From contig JAEKKX010000012.1 of NCBI GenBank assembly GCA_019510125.1, forward strand, positions 62,001 to 126,000: DNA of 64,000 bases, given 5' to 3'. This DNA is from Lysobacterales bacterium. GTDB taxonomy: Bacteria > Pseudomonadota > Gammaproteobacteria > Xanthomonadales > Xanthomonadaceae. A model generated the notes under the pieces. The model was not told the origin of the DNA, ran no database searches, and saw nothing but the letters and a program-made list of their open reading frames with translations. Positions 38,074 to 46,591 of this stretch are shown one piece after another. A program made the position numbers and the translations under genes. The stretch's first letter is position 1, and each line of letters begins with the position of its first letter.

Positions 38074-38303
38074 GCGCGCGCGGGACGCGCGTCGCCCGGC
38101 GGTGACGCCGGCGCAGGCGTCGTCCCGGGGTTCGGGTTTCTTCCGAACGCAGGCGTCCGCCGCCAGGATCGATCGTCGCGACCGCACGCCCGTGACGCCG
38201 CGACACACGTCCGTCCCACGCCACGCGGAACGAACCGGACGCCCGGCACATCCCGCCGGGACGCCGATGCACCGCTGCCCCGGACCGCTCGCCGTGATCG
38301 GCC

Positions 38304-38990
38304 TCATCCGGCCCGCGCGCACACCCACGCCTCGACCCGGGCGACGCCGGCGCGGCGCAGCGCCTCGGCGGCGGCGTGCAGGGTGGCGCCGGTGGTCATC
38401 ACATCGTCGACCGCCGGGGCGGCCAGCCGCGACTGCGGGGCGGTGTCGCGGACCCGGACCAGCAGGTCGTCGCGCAGCGGCACGCCGAGGGCGCGCGCCA
38501 GCGGCCGGGCCAGTTCGAGGGTCTGGTCGAAGCCGCGGCGGCGCAGGCGCGCCCGGTGCAGCGGCAGCGGCAGCAGCGCCTCCGGCCGCGGGGCGTCGGC
38601 CAGGGCCGCTGCGAACGCCTCGGCCATCAGCCCGGCGCAGAGCCGACCGGCGGCGAGGTCGCCGTGGAACTTGAGTCGCGGCAGCAGCCGGTCCAGCGGC
38701 GGCTCGTAGCGGAACGCGGCCCGGGTCGCCGCGACCGGGGGCGGCCGTCGCTGGCAGTGGCCGCAGGCCGCGGTCGGGGCGGCCAGCGGCAGGGCGCAGC
38801 TCGGGCAGGCGGTCCGCTGCCACGGCAGCGACCGGCGGCAGGCGGCGCACAGGTCGATCCCGGCGACCGCGGCCGGCGACCGGCAGACCAGGCAGTGGCC
38901 GGGCCACAGCCGGCGGACCGCCGCGCCGGTCCGCGCGCCGGCGCGGGCGAGCAGGACCTTGAAACAGCGGCGGTTGACAGGGCTGGGCAT
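38304..38990 (-). CDS. comF: ComF-family phosphoribosyltransferase-like protein with apparent internal deletion
   Basis: A 228-residue ComF-type protein. The N-terminus has paired CxxC motifs (CLVCR, CAAC, CPSC, CGHC) for zinc binding. The central part has [18 protein letters not shown] and [26 protein letters not shown]. The PRPP loop [10 protein letters not shown] is present, but it follows PQSRLAAPA directly. ComF proteins normally have about 25 further residues there, with the conserved RxxN/F segment. The deletion is in frame. DNA-uptake function may be impaired, or this may be an assembly error. It is divergent from bioB. Confidence 0.85.
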   Translation of the reverse strand: MPSPVNRRCFKVLLARAGARTGAAVRRLWPGHCLVCRSPAAVAGIDLCAACRRSLPWQRTACPSCALPLAAPTAACGHCQRRPPPVAATRAAFRYEPPLDRLLPRLKFHGDLAAGRLCAGLMAEAFAAALADAPRPEALLPLPLHRARLRRRGFDQTLELARPLARALGVPLRDDLLVRVRDTAPQSRLAAPAVDDVMTTGATLHAAAEALRRAGVARVEAWVCARAG

Positions 38991-39002
38991 GCTTTCCAGA
39001 CT
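38974..39002 (+). promoter_or_regulatory. Possible bioB promoter inside comF 5' end
   Basis: A perfect TTGACA lies at 38974-38979, and a weak -10-like CAGACT follows 17 bp later (38997-39002), 38 bp before the bioB ATG. It overlaps the first codons of the divergent comF gene. No BirA-type operator was recognised. Confidence 0.35.
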
Positions 39003-39039
39003 GCCTGTCCCCCTTTGCCGTGTCCGTCAGGGATCCCCG

Positions 39040-40092
39040 ATGCCCGCTGTCAGTGTTTCCGCCGTCCCGCGCCACGACTGGACCCGCGCCGAGGTGGAAG
39101 CGCTGTTCGACCTGCCCTTCCCGGTGCTGCTGCAGCGGGCCGGTGACGTCCACCGGCAGCACTTCGACCCCAGCGAGGTGCAGGTCAGCACCCTGCTGTC
39201 GGTGAAGACCGGCGGCTGCCCGGAGGACTGCGGCTACTGCCCGCAGGCCCAGCGCTACCACACCGGGGTCGACGCCACGAAGCTGATGGACACCGACGCG
39301 GTGGTCGAGCGCGCCCGCGCCGCCAAGGCCTCCGGCGCCTCGCGCTTCTGCATGGGCGCCGCCTGGCGCTCGCCGAAGGACCGCGACATCCCGAAGGTCG
39401 CCGAGATGATCCGCGAGGTGAAGGCGCTGGGGCTGGAGACCTGCGCCACCCTGGGCATGCTCAGCGACACCCAGGCCGCGGCCCTCAAGGACGCCGGCCT
39501 CGACTACTACAACCACAACCTGGACACCGCGCCGGAGTTCTACGACGAGGTGATCCGCACCCGCGAGTACCAGGACCGCCTCGACACCCTGGCCCGGGTC
39601 CGCGACGTCGGCATGAAGACCTGCTGCGGCGGCATCGTCGGCATGGGCGAAACCCGTTCCCAACGGGCGGGCCTGCTGCAGACGCTGGCCAACCTGCCGG
39701 CGCATCCGGATTCGGTGCCGATCAACCGCCTGGTGCAGGTGGCCGGCACGCCGCTGCACGGCACCGCCGAACTCGACGCGTTCGAGTTCGTGCGCACGAT
39801 CGCGGTCGCGCGGCTGCTGATGCCGAAGTCGATGGTGCGGCTGTCCGCCGGCCGCGAGACGATGAGCGACGAGCTGCAGGCGCTGTGCTTCCTCGCCGGC
39901 GCCAACTCGATCTTCTACGGCGAGAAGCTGCTGACCACCGGCAACCCGGACACCGAGCGCGACCTCGCGCTGTTCGCCCGCCTCGGCCTGAAGCCGATGG
40001 CGGTGGTCGAAGCCCCGAACACCTTCCACGCGGACATCGTCGAGGCCGGCGCCGCGCCGGCCGACGACCCGCCCTGCACCCGCGCCGCCTGA
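39040..40092 (+). CDS. bioB: Biotin synthase
   Basis: A 350-residue radical-SAM biotin synthase that inserts sulfur into dethiobiotin. The radical [4Fe-4S] cluster motif is CPEDCGYC (Cys60, Cys64, Cys67). Other family marks are [22 protein letters not shown] and [11 protein letters not shown]; the [2Fe-2S] residues lie in the FCMG and TCATLG regions. The ATG giving MPAVSVS was selected because CAGGG lies upstream. It opens the biotin operon; bioF follows after 13 bp. Length and motifs are standard. Confidence 0.97.
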   Translation: MPAVSVSAVPRHDWTRAEVEALFDLPFPVLLQRAGDVHRQHFDPSEVQVSTLLSVKTGGCPEDCGYCPQAQRYHTGVDATKLMDTDAVVERARAAKASGASRFCMGAAWRSPKDRDIPKVAEMIREVKALGLETCATLGMLSDTQAAALKDAGLDYYNHNLDTAPEFYDEVIRTREYQDRLDTLARVRDVGMKTCCGGIVGMGETRSQRAGLLQTLANLPAHPDSVPINRLVQVAGTPLHGTAELDAFEFVRTIAVARLLMPKSMVRLSAGRETMSDELQALCFLAGANSIFYGEKLLTTGNPDTERDLALFARLGLKPMAVVEAPNTFHADIVEAGAAPADDPPCTRAA

Positions 40093-40105
40093 CCGAGCGT
40101 CCGCC

Positions 40106-41314
40106 ATGACCCGTCCGCGCCTCACCGAACGCATCCTCGCCGCCCGCGTGCAACGCACGATGCAGGGCCGCGAGCGCAAGCGGCGCACGGTCGCCCGCCG
40201 CGACGGCGTGCGCTGCGAGGTCGACGGGCGCTGGCTCAACAACTTCGCCGGCAACGACTACCTCGGCCTCGCCCAGCAGTTCGGCGTGGTCGATGCCCTG
40301 CAGTCCAGCGCCGCCCGCGACGGCGTCGGCGCCGGCGCCTCGCACCTGGTCAGCGGCCACCACGCGCACCACGACGCGCTGGAGAAGGAGCTGGCCGACT
40401 GGCTGGGCGCGCCGCGCGCGCTGCTGTTCGGCAGCGGCTACCTGGCCAACCTCGGGGTGATCCAGGGCCTGCTCGGCGAGGACGACGTCTGCGTGCAGGA
40501 TCGGCTCAACCACGCCAGCCTGATCGACGGTGCGCGGCTGGCCGGCTGCAAGCTGCGCCGCTATCCGCACGCCGACGCCGAGGGCGCGCTGCGCCAGTTG
40601 CGCACGGTGCCCGAGGGCGCGGCGATGCTGGTCACCGACGGCGTGTTCAGCATGGACGGCGACATCGCCCCGCTGCGCGAACTGTCGCTGGTGGCGAAGG
40701 TCCAGCAGGCGATGCTCTACGTCGACGACGCGCACGGCATCGGCGTGGTCGGCCCCGAGGGCCGCGGCTGCGTCGCCGAGGCCGGCCTCGAGGGCGGATC
40801 GCTGCTGCAGCTCGCCACCCTGGGCAAGGCGTTGGGCGGCTACGGCGCGGTGGTGCTGGGCAGCGAGGAGATCATCGGCCACCTGGTCGAGACCGCGCGC
40901 CCGTACATCTACACGACCGCGCTGCCGCCGGCGATGGCCGCCTCCTCGCTGGCCGCGGTCAAGCTGGCCCGGCGCGACCACTGGCGCCGCGAGAAACTGC
41001 AGAGCCTGGTCGCGCACTTCCGCCAGCAGGCGGCGTTCCGCGACCTGCAACTGCTGCCGTCGACCACGCCGGTGCAGCCGGTGATGTGCGGCGACGAGAA
41101 GCGCGCGGTCGCGCTGTCCACCGCGCTGGAAGCCCAGGGCTACTGGGTGCCGGCGATCCGGCCGCCGACCGTGCCCGACGGCCGCGCGCGGCTGCGCGTG
41201 ACCCTGTCCTCGCTGCACACGCAGGGTGAGGTCGATGCGCTGATCGACGCCCTGTGCTGGGCGCGCGACGCGGTGGAGCTGGGCTTCGGGCACGGCGGAG
41301 CCGCGGTGGCGTGA
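40106..41314 (+). CDS. bioF: 8-amino-7-oxononanoate synthase
   Basis: A 402-residue PLP enzyme of the alpha-oxoamine synthase family, condensing pimeloyl thioester and alanine to 8-amino-7-oxononanoate. Visible motifs are [41 protein letters not shown] and [12 protein letters not shown], with Lys241 forming the Schiff base. It starts 13 bp after bioB and its stop codon lies within the GTG start of the next gene (GTGA). The length is normal; the C-terminal tail (GHGGAAVA) is slightly extended. Confidence 0.96.
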   Translation: MTRPRLTERILAARVQRTMQGRERKRRTVARRDGVRCEVDGRWLNNFAGNDYLGLAQQFGVVDALQSSAARDGVGAGASHLVSGHHAHHDALEKELADWLGAPRALLFGSGYLANLGVIQGLLGEDDVCVQDRLNHASLIDGARLAGCKLRRYPHADAEGALRQLRTVPEGAAMLVTDGVFSMDGDIAPLRELSLVAKVQQAMLYVDDAHGIGVVGPEGRGCVAEAGLEGGSLLQLATLGKALGGYGAVVLGSEEIIGHLVETARPYIYTTALPPAMAASSLAAVKLARRDHWRREKLQSLVAHFRQQAAFRDLQLLPSTTPVQPVMCGDEKRAVALSTALEAQGYWVPAIRPPTVPDGRARLRVTLSSLHTQGEVDALIDALCWARDAVELGFGHGGAAVA

Positions 41315-41700
41315 GCGCGGCGGCGGTCGTGGACGAGGGTGCGGACGACGACGCGGCGCGGATCCCGGTCTGGATCGCGCTGTCCGGGCTGTATCTCGAC
41401 ATCGAGGTCGAGCGCTTCCACGACGCGATCGCGGCGACCCTCGCCGCCTCTCCGTTCCCGCTGGACGCGCTGCAGGCGATGCTGGTCCACGACGTGCATC
41501 CGGTGCTGTTCACCAATCTGATCGCGCCGGCCGGCGTGTGGGACGGTTTCGACGAAGCCTGGCTGGTCGCGCGCATCCGCGCCCGCGGCGGTCGCCGCAG
41601 CCGCGGCCTCGCACGCTGGTTCCGCGGCGACATCGACGCGCAGTGGCGCGCGGTCGCGGCGAAGATCGGCGCCCTGCGCGCGGGCGCCGGCCCCACGTGA
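41311..41700 (+). CDS. DUF7079-like small protein within biotin operon
   Basis: A 129-residue protein resembling DUF7079-type domains ([17 protein letters not shown] is the recognisable start). It contains [26 protein letters not shown] and an arginine-rich [14 protein letters not shown] segment; no catalytic residues can be named. It starts with GTG overlapping the bioF stop and ends overlapping the bioH GTG. This intimate coupling indicates co-translation with biotin enzymes. Whether it serves biotin synthesis is unknown; the family also occurs elsewhere. Confidence 0.62.
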   Translation: MSAAAVVDEGADDDAARIPVWIALSGLYLDIEVERFHDAIAATLAASPFPLDALQAMLVHDVHPVLFTNLIAPAGVWDGFDEAWLVARIRARGGRRSRGLARWFRGDIDAQWRAVAAKIGALRAGAGPT

Positions 41701-42491
41701 GCGCGTCCCTGCACATCGCGACCAGCGGCGAAGGCCCGCCGCTGGTGCTGATCCACGGCTGGGCGATGCACGGCGGCGTGTTCGCGCCGCTGGTCGAACG
41801 CCTGCGCACGCGGCACACGCTGCACCTGGTCGATCTGCCGGGCCACGGGCTCAGCCGCGACGACGCCACGCCGCTGGCCTTCGATGCGGTCTGCGACGCG
41901 CTGTTCGCGCGGCTGCCGCCGGCGCCGTGGCTGGGCTGGTCGCTGGGCGGGATGTTCGCGCTGCATGCGGCCGTGCGCGATCCGGCGCGGGTGCCGGCGC
42001 TGGTCGCGCTGTGCAGCAGCCCGTGCTTCGTGCGCGGCGAGGACTGGCGCTTCGGCGTCTCGCCGGAGATCTTCCGCGACTTCGCGCGCGGCCTCGCCGA
42101 CGACTACCGCGGCACGCTCGACCGCTTCGTCGCGCTGGAGGCGTTCGGCTCCGACCACGCCAAGGACGAGCTGCGTGCGCTGCGCGCCGGACTCTTCGCC
42201 CGCGGCGAGCCGGCGGCGCGGGTGCTGGTCGACGGCCTGCACCTGCTGGAGACCGTGGACCAGCGGCCGCTGCTGGACGCGCTGCGCGTGCCGAGCCTGT
42301 GGATCGCCGGCCGCCGCGACCGCCTGGTCGATCCGCGCGCGATGCGCGACGCCGCCGCCAGGATCGATGCCGCCGGCCACGCCCCGGCGCGCTTCGTGCA
42401 GATCGAGCACGCGGGCCACGCGCCGTTCCTCACCCATGTCGACGAGGTCGATGCGGCGCTGAGGGACATGCCGGCGACGACGGACGGCTGA
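41697..42491 (+). CDS. bioH: Pimeloyl-[ACP] methyl ester esterase BioH
   Basis: A 264-residue alpha/beta hydrolase that removes the methyl group from pimeloyl-ACP methyl ester, ending the BioC-primed fatty-acid cycle. The catalytic triad is Ser82 in GWSLGG, Asp208 in GRRDRL and His241 in HAGHAPFLTH; the oxyanion motif is HGWAMHGG (20-27). Positions are close to those of E. coli BioH. Its GTG start overlaps the preceding stop (GTGA). The next gene starts 8 bp downstream. Assignment rests on family features plus the position between bioF and bioC. Confidence 0.94.
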   Translation: MSASLHIATSGEGPPLVLIHGWAMHGGVFAPLVERLRTRHTLHLVDLPGHGLSRDDATPLAFDAVCDALFARLPPAPWLGWSLGGMFALHAAVRDPARVPALVALCSSPCFVRGEDWRFGVSPEIFRDFARGLADDYRGTLDRFVALEAFGSDHAKDELRALRAGLFARGEPAARVLVDGLHLLETVDQRPLLDALRVPSLWIAGRRDRLVDPRAMRDAAARIDAAGHAPARFVQIEHAGHAPFLTHVDEVDAALRDMPATTDG

Positions 42492-42498
42492 CCCTCCG

Positions 42499-42957
42499 AT
42501 GCCACGACTCAGCATCGACGATGACGCTACCTACTGGGTGCCCGATGGCGGCGGGCCGAAGCAGCGCTTCGACCATTTCCTGCTCTGGCAATGGAAGCGT
42601 TGCCACGACGGAAGCGGCGTGCGGACGATCGTGGGCGTCGGCGCCGAGGCCCGACCGGATTCGGCCGAGCCGCTGCCGGAGGGTGTCGTGAGGACCGATC
42701 TGGTCGCGTTGTCTTCGCTGGAACCCGGTTTGGCGCGCCTGTACTGGGAAAGCTTCCTCAAGTACGCGCTGTACAGCGGACTGCGTTCGTACGGGGAACG
42801 CATCGCCGCGCGATTGGCGGGTGGTGTGCATGTCGAAGTGCGCATCAAGGACGCGCCGGCGCGTGGACAGATCGTCGCCATCCTGGTCGACATGGCGCGA
42901 TTCCGGCTTCCGCTGCCCCTGGTCCGGTCGCCCACGCTCCTGTCGGGAAACGGTTGA
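42499..42957 (+). CDS. Hypothetical protein inserted between bioH and bioC
   Basis: A 152-residue protein with no recognised family. It contains aromatic-rich stretches WVPDGGGPKQRFDHFLLWQWKRCHD and YWESFLKYALYSGLRSYGERIAARL, and looks like a soluble alpha/beta protein. The codon pattern has fewer G/C third positions than the flanking bio genes and includes less common codons, so it may be a recent arrival. It lies 8 bp after bioH and 5 bp before bioC, so it is transcribed with them. A ribosome-binding site is not obvious. Confidence 0.6.
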   Translation: MPRLSIDDDATYWVPDGGGPKQRFDHFLLWQWKRCHDGSGVRTIVGVGAEARPDSAEPLPEGVVRTDLVALSSLEPGLARLYWESFLKYALYSGLRSYGERIAARLAGGVHVEVRIKDAPARGQIVAILVDMARFRLPLPLVRSPTLLSGNG

Positions 42958-42961
42958 GCCG

Positions 42962-43897
42962 ATGTCCACGCTGTTCGACGCCCGCCACGTCCGCCGCGCT
43001 TTTTCGCGCGCCTCGTCGAGCTACGCCGACGCGGCGAAGCTGCAGCACGAGGTCGAGGCGCGGCTGCTCGAGGCGCTGGACTACTACGCCGAAGGCCGCG
43101 CCGATGCGGCGCAGGCGCCGGCGGTGGTGGTCGATCTGGGCTGCGGCCCCGGCAGCGCGGCGCGCGCGATGCAGGCGCGCTGGCCGAAGGCGCGCGTGCT
43201 GGCGCTGGATCTGGCGCTGCCGATGCTGCAGGCGCAGGCCGGCGCGGGCGGTCTCGCGCGCACCCTCGCGCGGCTGCTGCCGGGCGCGGGGGCGCCGACG
43301 CCCGCCCGGGTCTGCGCAGACGCCCGCGCGCTGCCGCTGGCCGACCATTCGGTGGACCTGCTGTTCTCGAATCTCTGCCTGCAGTGGGTCGAGGACCTGC
43401 CGGCGGTGTTCGCCGGCTTCCGCCGCGCGCTGAAGCCCGGCGGCATGCTGGTGGTCTCGACCTTCGGCCCCGACACCCTGTTCGAGCTGCGCAGCGCGTT
43501 CGCGGAGGCCGATGCGGTGCCGCACGTCAGTCCGTTCGCGTCGATCGCGCAGTTCGGCGACGCCCTGATCGCCGCGGGGTTCCGCAATCCCGTGCTCGAC
43601 CGCGACGAACTGGTGACCCACTACGACGACCTGCCCGCGCTGATGCGCGAGCTGCGCGCGATCGGCGCCACCAACGCCCTGCGCGCGCGCCGGCACACGC
43701 TGACCGGCAAGGCGCGCTTCGCCGCCGCCGCGCGCGCCTACGACGCGTTCCGCGCCGACGGCCGCCTGCCCGCGACCTGGGAGGTGATCTCCGCGCTGGC
43801 CTGGGCGCCGGAGCACGGGGTCGCGATCCGCGAGGGCGGCGAGGACGTGGCGCGCTTCCCGGCGGCCGGGATCCCGGTCCGGCGGCGCGACGACTGA
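42962..43897 (+). CDS. bioC: Malonyl-ACP O-methyltransferase BioC
   Basis: A 311-residue SAM methyltransferase that methylates malonyl-ACP (or -CoA) so that fatty-acid enzymes can build pimelate. The SAM loop is VVDLGCGPG; later motifs are NLCLQWVEDLPAVF and KPGGMLVVSTFGPDTLFELRSAF, typical of BioC. The family start RRAFSRASSSYADAAKLQ supports the chosen ATG. It is the last biotin gene of the operon and is followed by a small toxin-antitoxin module. Length is slightly above the E. coli protein (about 250 residues) because of an insertion near residues 45-55 and an elongated C-terminus. Confidence 0.93.
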   Translation: MSTLFDARHVRRAFSRASSSYADAAKLQHEVEARLLEALDYYAEGRADAAQAPAVVVDLGCGPGSAARAMQARWPKARVLALDLALPMLQAQAGAGGLARTLARLLPGAGAPTPARVCADARALPLADHSVDLLFSNLCLQWVEDLPAVFAGFRRALKPGGMLVVSTFGPDTLFELRSAFAEADAVPHVSPFASIAQFGDALIAAGFRNPVLDRDELVTHYDDLPALMRELRAIGATNALRARRHTLTGKARFAAAARAYDAFRADGRLPATWEVISALAWAPEHGVAIREGGEDVARFPAAGIPVRRRDD

Positions 43898-43942
43898 CGC
43901 CGGCGGCGGCGGTCGCGGTGGCGGTCGCGCGACCGGCGCTTC

Positions 43943-43960
43943 GTAGCACAGCCGTGCTAC
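43943..43960. promoter_or_regulatory. Palindromic operator of the toxin-antitoxin operon
   Basis: An inverted repeat GTAGCAC-AGCC-GTGCTAC lies 31 bp upstream of the antitoxin ATG. Ribbon-helix-helix antitoxins usually repress their own operon through such sites. The right arm overlaps a -10-like TACAGT. The protein-binding role is inferred. Confidence 0.65.
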
Positions 43961-43990
43961 AGTGTCCCCCCGCGCCCGGAGGCCGCCGCG

Positions 43991-44281
43991 ATGGCCACGC
44001 CCACCACCACCATCCGCCTGCCCGAGGAATTGAAGGCCCGGCTGGCCCGGCTGGCCGAAGCCGAGGGCACGTCGATCCACGGCCTGATCCTCGACGCGAT
44101 CGCCGAGAAGGTCGACGCGCTGGAGCGCCGGCGCGACTTCCACGAGGACGCGCGGCAGCGCCTCGCGCAGATGCGGGACACCGGCGCGGGCATCGAATGG
44201 GACGAGATGCAGCGCCGCCTCCGCGCGCCGGTCGCGGACGAGGACGCTCCGAGGCCGGCCGCGAAGCCGGGCCGGGGCTGA
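43991..44281 (+). CDS. Ribbon-helix-helix antitoxin
   Basis: A 96-residue ribbon-helix-helix protein. The DNA-binding strand is TTIRLPEELKARL, followed by helices LAEAEGTSIHGLILDAIAEKV and a basic-acidic C-terminal tail that would wrap the toxin. It probably neutralises the ParE-like toxin encoded 4 bp downstream and represses the operon at the palindrome just upstream. The ATG is the first Met and leaves a normal RHH start. Family placement (CopG/ParD-like) is by overall pattern. Confidence 0.86.
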   Translation: MATPTTTIRLPEELKARLARLAEAEGTSIHGLILDAIAEKVDALERRRDFHEDARQRLAQMRDTGAGIEWDEMQRRLRAPVADEDAPRPAAKPGRG

Positions 44282-44285
44282 TCGC

Positions 44286-44612
44286 TTGGCGAGGATCCAG
44301 TGCTCGGAGCGGATCGACGCCGACCTGCGGCGGATCGTCGCGCGCGGGCCTGCGCCGGCCGAGCGCGACGATGGCGACGAATGCGACGATCGCGGGTCGG
44401 CGGGCGTCGAGATGGCCGCGGTGACCGCGGCCATCGACGTACTGATGGCCAGCCCGCTGATCGGGCGGCCCTGCGAGGATGGCCTGCGCGAGCTGGTGAT
44501 CGGGCGCAGGACGCGCGGCTGCCTGGCGTTGTACCACTACGACGAACGGATGGACCTGGTGAGGATCCTCGCCATCCGCTCGCACCAAGACTCCGGATAC
44601 TCCCTGACATGA
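44286..44612 (+). CDS. RelE/ParE-family toxin
   Basis: A 108-residue ParE-like toxin. Recognisable parts are SERIDADLRRIV, LMASPLIGRPCEDGLRELVIG and YHYDERMDLVRILAIRSHQDSGY, which give the usual strand-helix-strand fold. ParE toxins poison gyrase and RelE toxins cleave mRNA; the class cannot be settled here. An extra acidic stretch DDGDECDDRGSAG at about residues 30-42 is unusual. The likely start is TTG, 5 bp after the antitoxin stop. The gene ends overlapping the ATG of the next glycosyltransferase gene. Confidence 0.82.
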   Translation: MARIQCSERIDADLRRIVARGPAPAERDDGDECDDRGSAGVEMAAVTAAIDVLMASPLIGRPCEDGLRELVIGRRTRGCLALYHYDERMDLVRILAIRSHQDSGYSLT

Positions 44613-45346
44613 CCACACCCGTCCTCTCCGTCGTCGTCCCCGTGTTCAACGAGCGCGACAACGTCACCCCGCTGATCGACGAAATCACCGCCGCGCTGCG
44701 CGGACACGCCCTGCTCAAGGGCGGCGATTTCGAGATCGTCTACGTCGACGACCATTCGCGCGACGACACCCTCGCCGTGCTCGACGGCCTGAAGGCGACG
44801 ACGCCCGAGCTGCGGGTGCTGCACCACGTGAGCCAGAGCGGGCAGAGCACTGCGGTGCGCAACGGCGTGAAGGCCGCGCGCGGCGCGTGGATCGCCACCC
44901 TCGACGGCGACGGCCAGAACGACCCGGCCGACATCCCGAACCTGCTGGCCAAGCGCGACGGATCCGCGGCCGACGTGAAGCTGTTCGCCGGCTGGCGCGT
45001 CAACCGGCAGGACAGCGGCAGCAAGCGCTGGGCCTCGAAGTGGGCGAACGCGATCCGCAGCCGCATGTTGAAGGATTCGACCCCCGACACCGGCTGCGGC
45101 ATCAAGCTGTTCGAGCGCGCGGCGTTCCTCGACCTGCCGTACTTCGACCACATGCACCGCTACCTGCCGGCGCTGATGCAGCGCGCCGGCTGGAAGACGA
45201 TCAGCGTGCCGGTGAACCATCGCCATCGCGCCAGCGGCGTGTCCAAGTACAACAACCTCAACCGCGCGCTGGTCGGCCTGCGCGACCTGCGCGGGGTGGC
45301 CTGGCTGATCGCGCGCAGCAAGCGCACCGCGGTCGAGGAGCGCTGA
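44609..45346 (+). CDS. GT2 glycosyltransferase, dolichol-phosphate-mannose-synthase-like
   Basis: A 245-residue family 2 glycosyltransferase. It begins LSVVVPVFNERDN, has VYVDDHSRDDTL and a TLDGDGQNDP DxD-type site, then NGVKAARGAW and the DTGCGIKLFERAAF/YFDHMHRYLPAL region typical of polyprenyl-phosphate sugar transferases. It probably charges a polyprenyl phosphate with a sugar in the inner membrane, for envelope modification. Lacking a C-terminal membrane domain of its own, it may rely on the small membrane protein encoded 2 bp downstream. The ATG overlaps the toxin stop. Confidence 0.88.
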   Translation: MTTPVLSVVVPVFNERDNVTPLIDEITAALRGHALLKGGDFEIVYVDDHSRDDTLAVLDGLKATTPELRVLHHVSQSGQSTAVRNGVKAARGAWIATLDGDGQNDPADIPNLLAKRDGSAADVKLFAGWRVNRQDSGSKRWASKWANAIRSRMLKDSTPDTGCGIKLFERAAFLDLPYFDHMHRYLPALMQRAGWKTISVPVNHRHRASGVSKYNNLNRALVGLRDLRGVAWLIARSKRTAVEER

Positions 45347-45348
45347 GC

Positions 45349-45714
45349 ATGCTCGCCGATGTCGTCCAGGTCGCCGCCGCCGGCGACGTGATGAACACGC
45401 CGATCACGTGGCTGGCGTGGACCGGCCTGCACGCCTCGCCGTGGAAGCTGATCGGCTGGGTCGGCGCGCTGATGTTCGGCGGCCGCTGGCTGGTGCAGTT
45501 CATCGCCAGCAAGCGCTACGGCAAGCCGGTGATCCCGCGGCTGTTCTGGTACATGAGCATCGTCGGCAGCGTGATGACGCTGTCGTACTTCATCTTCGGC
45601 AAGAACGACTCGGTCGGCATCCTGCAGAACCTGTTCCCGACCTTCACCGCCTGCTACAGCCTGTACCTCGACATCAAGCACCGCGGCTGGCACCGCGACC
45701 GCAACAGCCACTGA
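45349..45714 (+). CDS. Small membrane protein with lipid-A-disaccharide-synthase N-terminal-like domain
   Basis: A 121-residue membrane protein with three or four helices. The core GWVGALMFGGRWLVQFIASKRYGKPVIPRLFWYMSIVGSVMTLSYFIFGK is typical of the LAB_N (LpxB N-terminal-like) domain that accompanies GT2 enzymes in envelope loci. It probably acts as a membrane anchor, flippase-like or scaffolding partner for the glycosyltransferase encoded just upstream. Catalytic function has not been assigned for such proteins. It starts with ATG 2 bp after the GT2 stop. Confidence 0.83.
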   Translation: MLADVVQVAAAGDVMNTPITWLAWTGLHASPWKLIGWVGALMFGGRWLVQFIASKRYGKPVIPRLFWYMSIVGSVMTLSYFIFGKNDSVGILQNLFPTFTACYSLYLDIKHRGWHRDRNSH

Positions 45715-45772
45715 TCCGCCGGCCCGGCGCGCCGGGGCACGCAAGCGTCCCCGGCGCGGCGCCGCCGCGGGA

Positions 45773-46192
45773 TCAGCTTCGCGGCGCGCGGGCGTCGCCG
45801 CCGGCGGACGCCAGCGCCTCCACGATCGCCTGTTCGCGGAAGCCCTCGATCCGGCGCTCGCCGATGTACAGCAGCGGCACCGCGCGGCCGCCCTGGCCGA
45901 TGAAGTCGCGGTTCGCCTGCTCGGACTTGTCGATCAGGTACTCGGTGTAGCGCACTCCGCGCGCGGCGAACAGCTTGCGCGCCTTCGCGCAGTAGGGGCA
46001 GGTGGCGGTCGCGTACATCACCACTTCGTTGCCGGCGCGGCGGTACAGGGCCGCATGGTCGCCGGTGGTGTACTGCGGCGGCGGGAACCAGGCGTGGTAG
46101 GTCTGCGCGAGGCGCGGTCCGCCATAGAGGCCGATCGCGAAGCACGCGGGAATCAGCAGGATCTGCAGGACGAGTTTGAGGGCCTTGGGCAT
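45773..46192 (-). CDS. Membrane-anchored glutaredoxin-like protein
   Basis: A 139-residue protein with an N-terminal membrane helix (about residues 5-25) and a glutaredoxin-fold domain with the CPYC active site (Cys65, Cys68). Further family elements are VMYATATCPYCAKARKLFAARGV, the TVPxxF-like GRAVPLLYIGERRI and EGFREQAIVE. The helix places the thiol domain in the periplasm or at the membrane surface. It may reduce or exchange disulfides, possibly with glutathione. It lies downstream of the small cysteine-rich peptide gene on the same strand, with a 186-bp gap. Confidence 0.87.
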   Translation of the reverse strand: MPKALKLVLQILLIPACFAIGLYGGPRLAQTYHAWFPPPQYTTGDHAALYRRAGNEVVMYATATCPYCAKARKLFAARGVRYTEYLIDKSEQANRDFIGQGGRAVPLLYIGERRIEGFREQAIVEALASAGGDARAPRS

Positions 46193-46378
46193 GATGCCTC
46201 CATGCGCGCGCGGGCGTCGCGCCGGCGCGGTGGTCGTGGTGTCCGGGAAAGCGGTGGCGGCCGAAGCAGCCGCGGCAATCGCACGGGCGCGAGGGCGGGA
46301 ATCCCGGCCGGCGGGACGGTCGCGGCTGCGCGGGAACCGGTCCGAGGCGAGGCCCGGAAGGGCCCCGCCGGTCGCGCA

Positions 46379-46591
46379 TCACAGGCCGCAGTTGGCCTTG
46401 CACTCCTGGAACGTCACGTCGCAGTTGGTCTTGCAGACGTTGTTCGCCCCGCACTGGGCATAGCACTCGTAGCGGGCATCCAGGCAGTCGGCGTAGCAAC
46501 CGGGATCGGCCCGGGTCTGCGAGGCGTAGCCCATGCCCATGCCCATTGCCGCGACCAGAGCGCACGAGAACAGCAAGTTGTTGATCTTCAT
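46379..46591 (-). CDS. 70-residue exported peptide with eight paired cysteines
   Basis: A very small secreted peptide. Residues 1-29 are a signal peptide. The mature 41 residues contain eight cysteines (32, 36, 43, 47, 53, 57, 64, 68) arranged C-X3-C-X6-C-X3-C, repeated after five residues as C-X3-C-X6-C-X3-C. That pattern fits two disulfide-stapled helical hairpins, each resembling a twin-CX3C unit. A strong GGAGGAAA ribosome-binding site precedes the ATG at 7-nt spacing, supporting translation. No family is recognised; a metal chelator, toxin-like or structural peptide are all possible. The membrane glutaredoxin gene follows downstream on the same strand. Confidence 0.8.
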   Translation of the reverse strand: MKINNLLFSCALVAAMGMGMGYASQTRADPGCYADCLDARYECYAQCGANNVCKTNCDVTFQECKANCGL

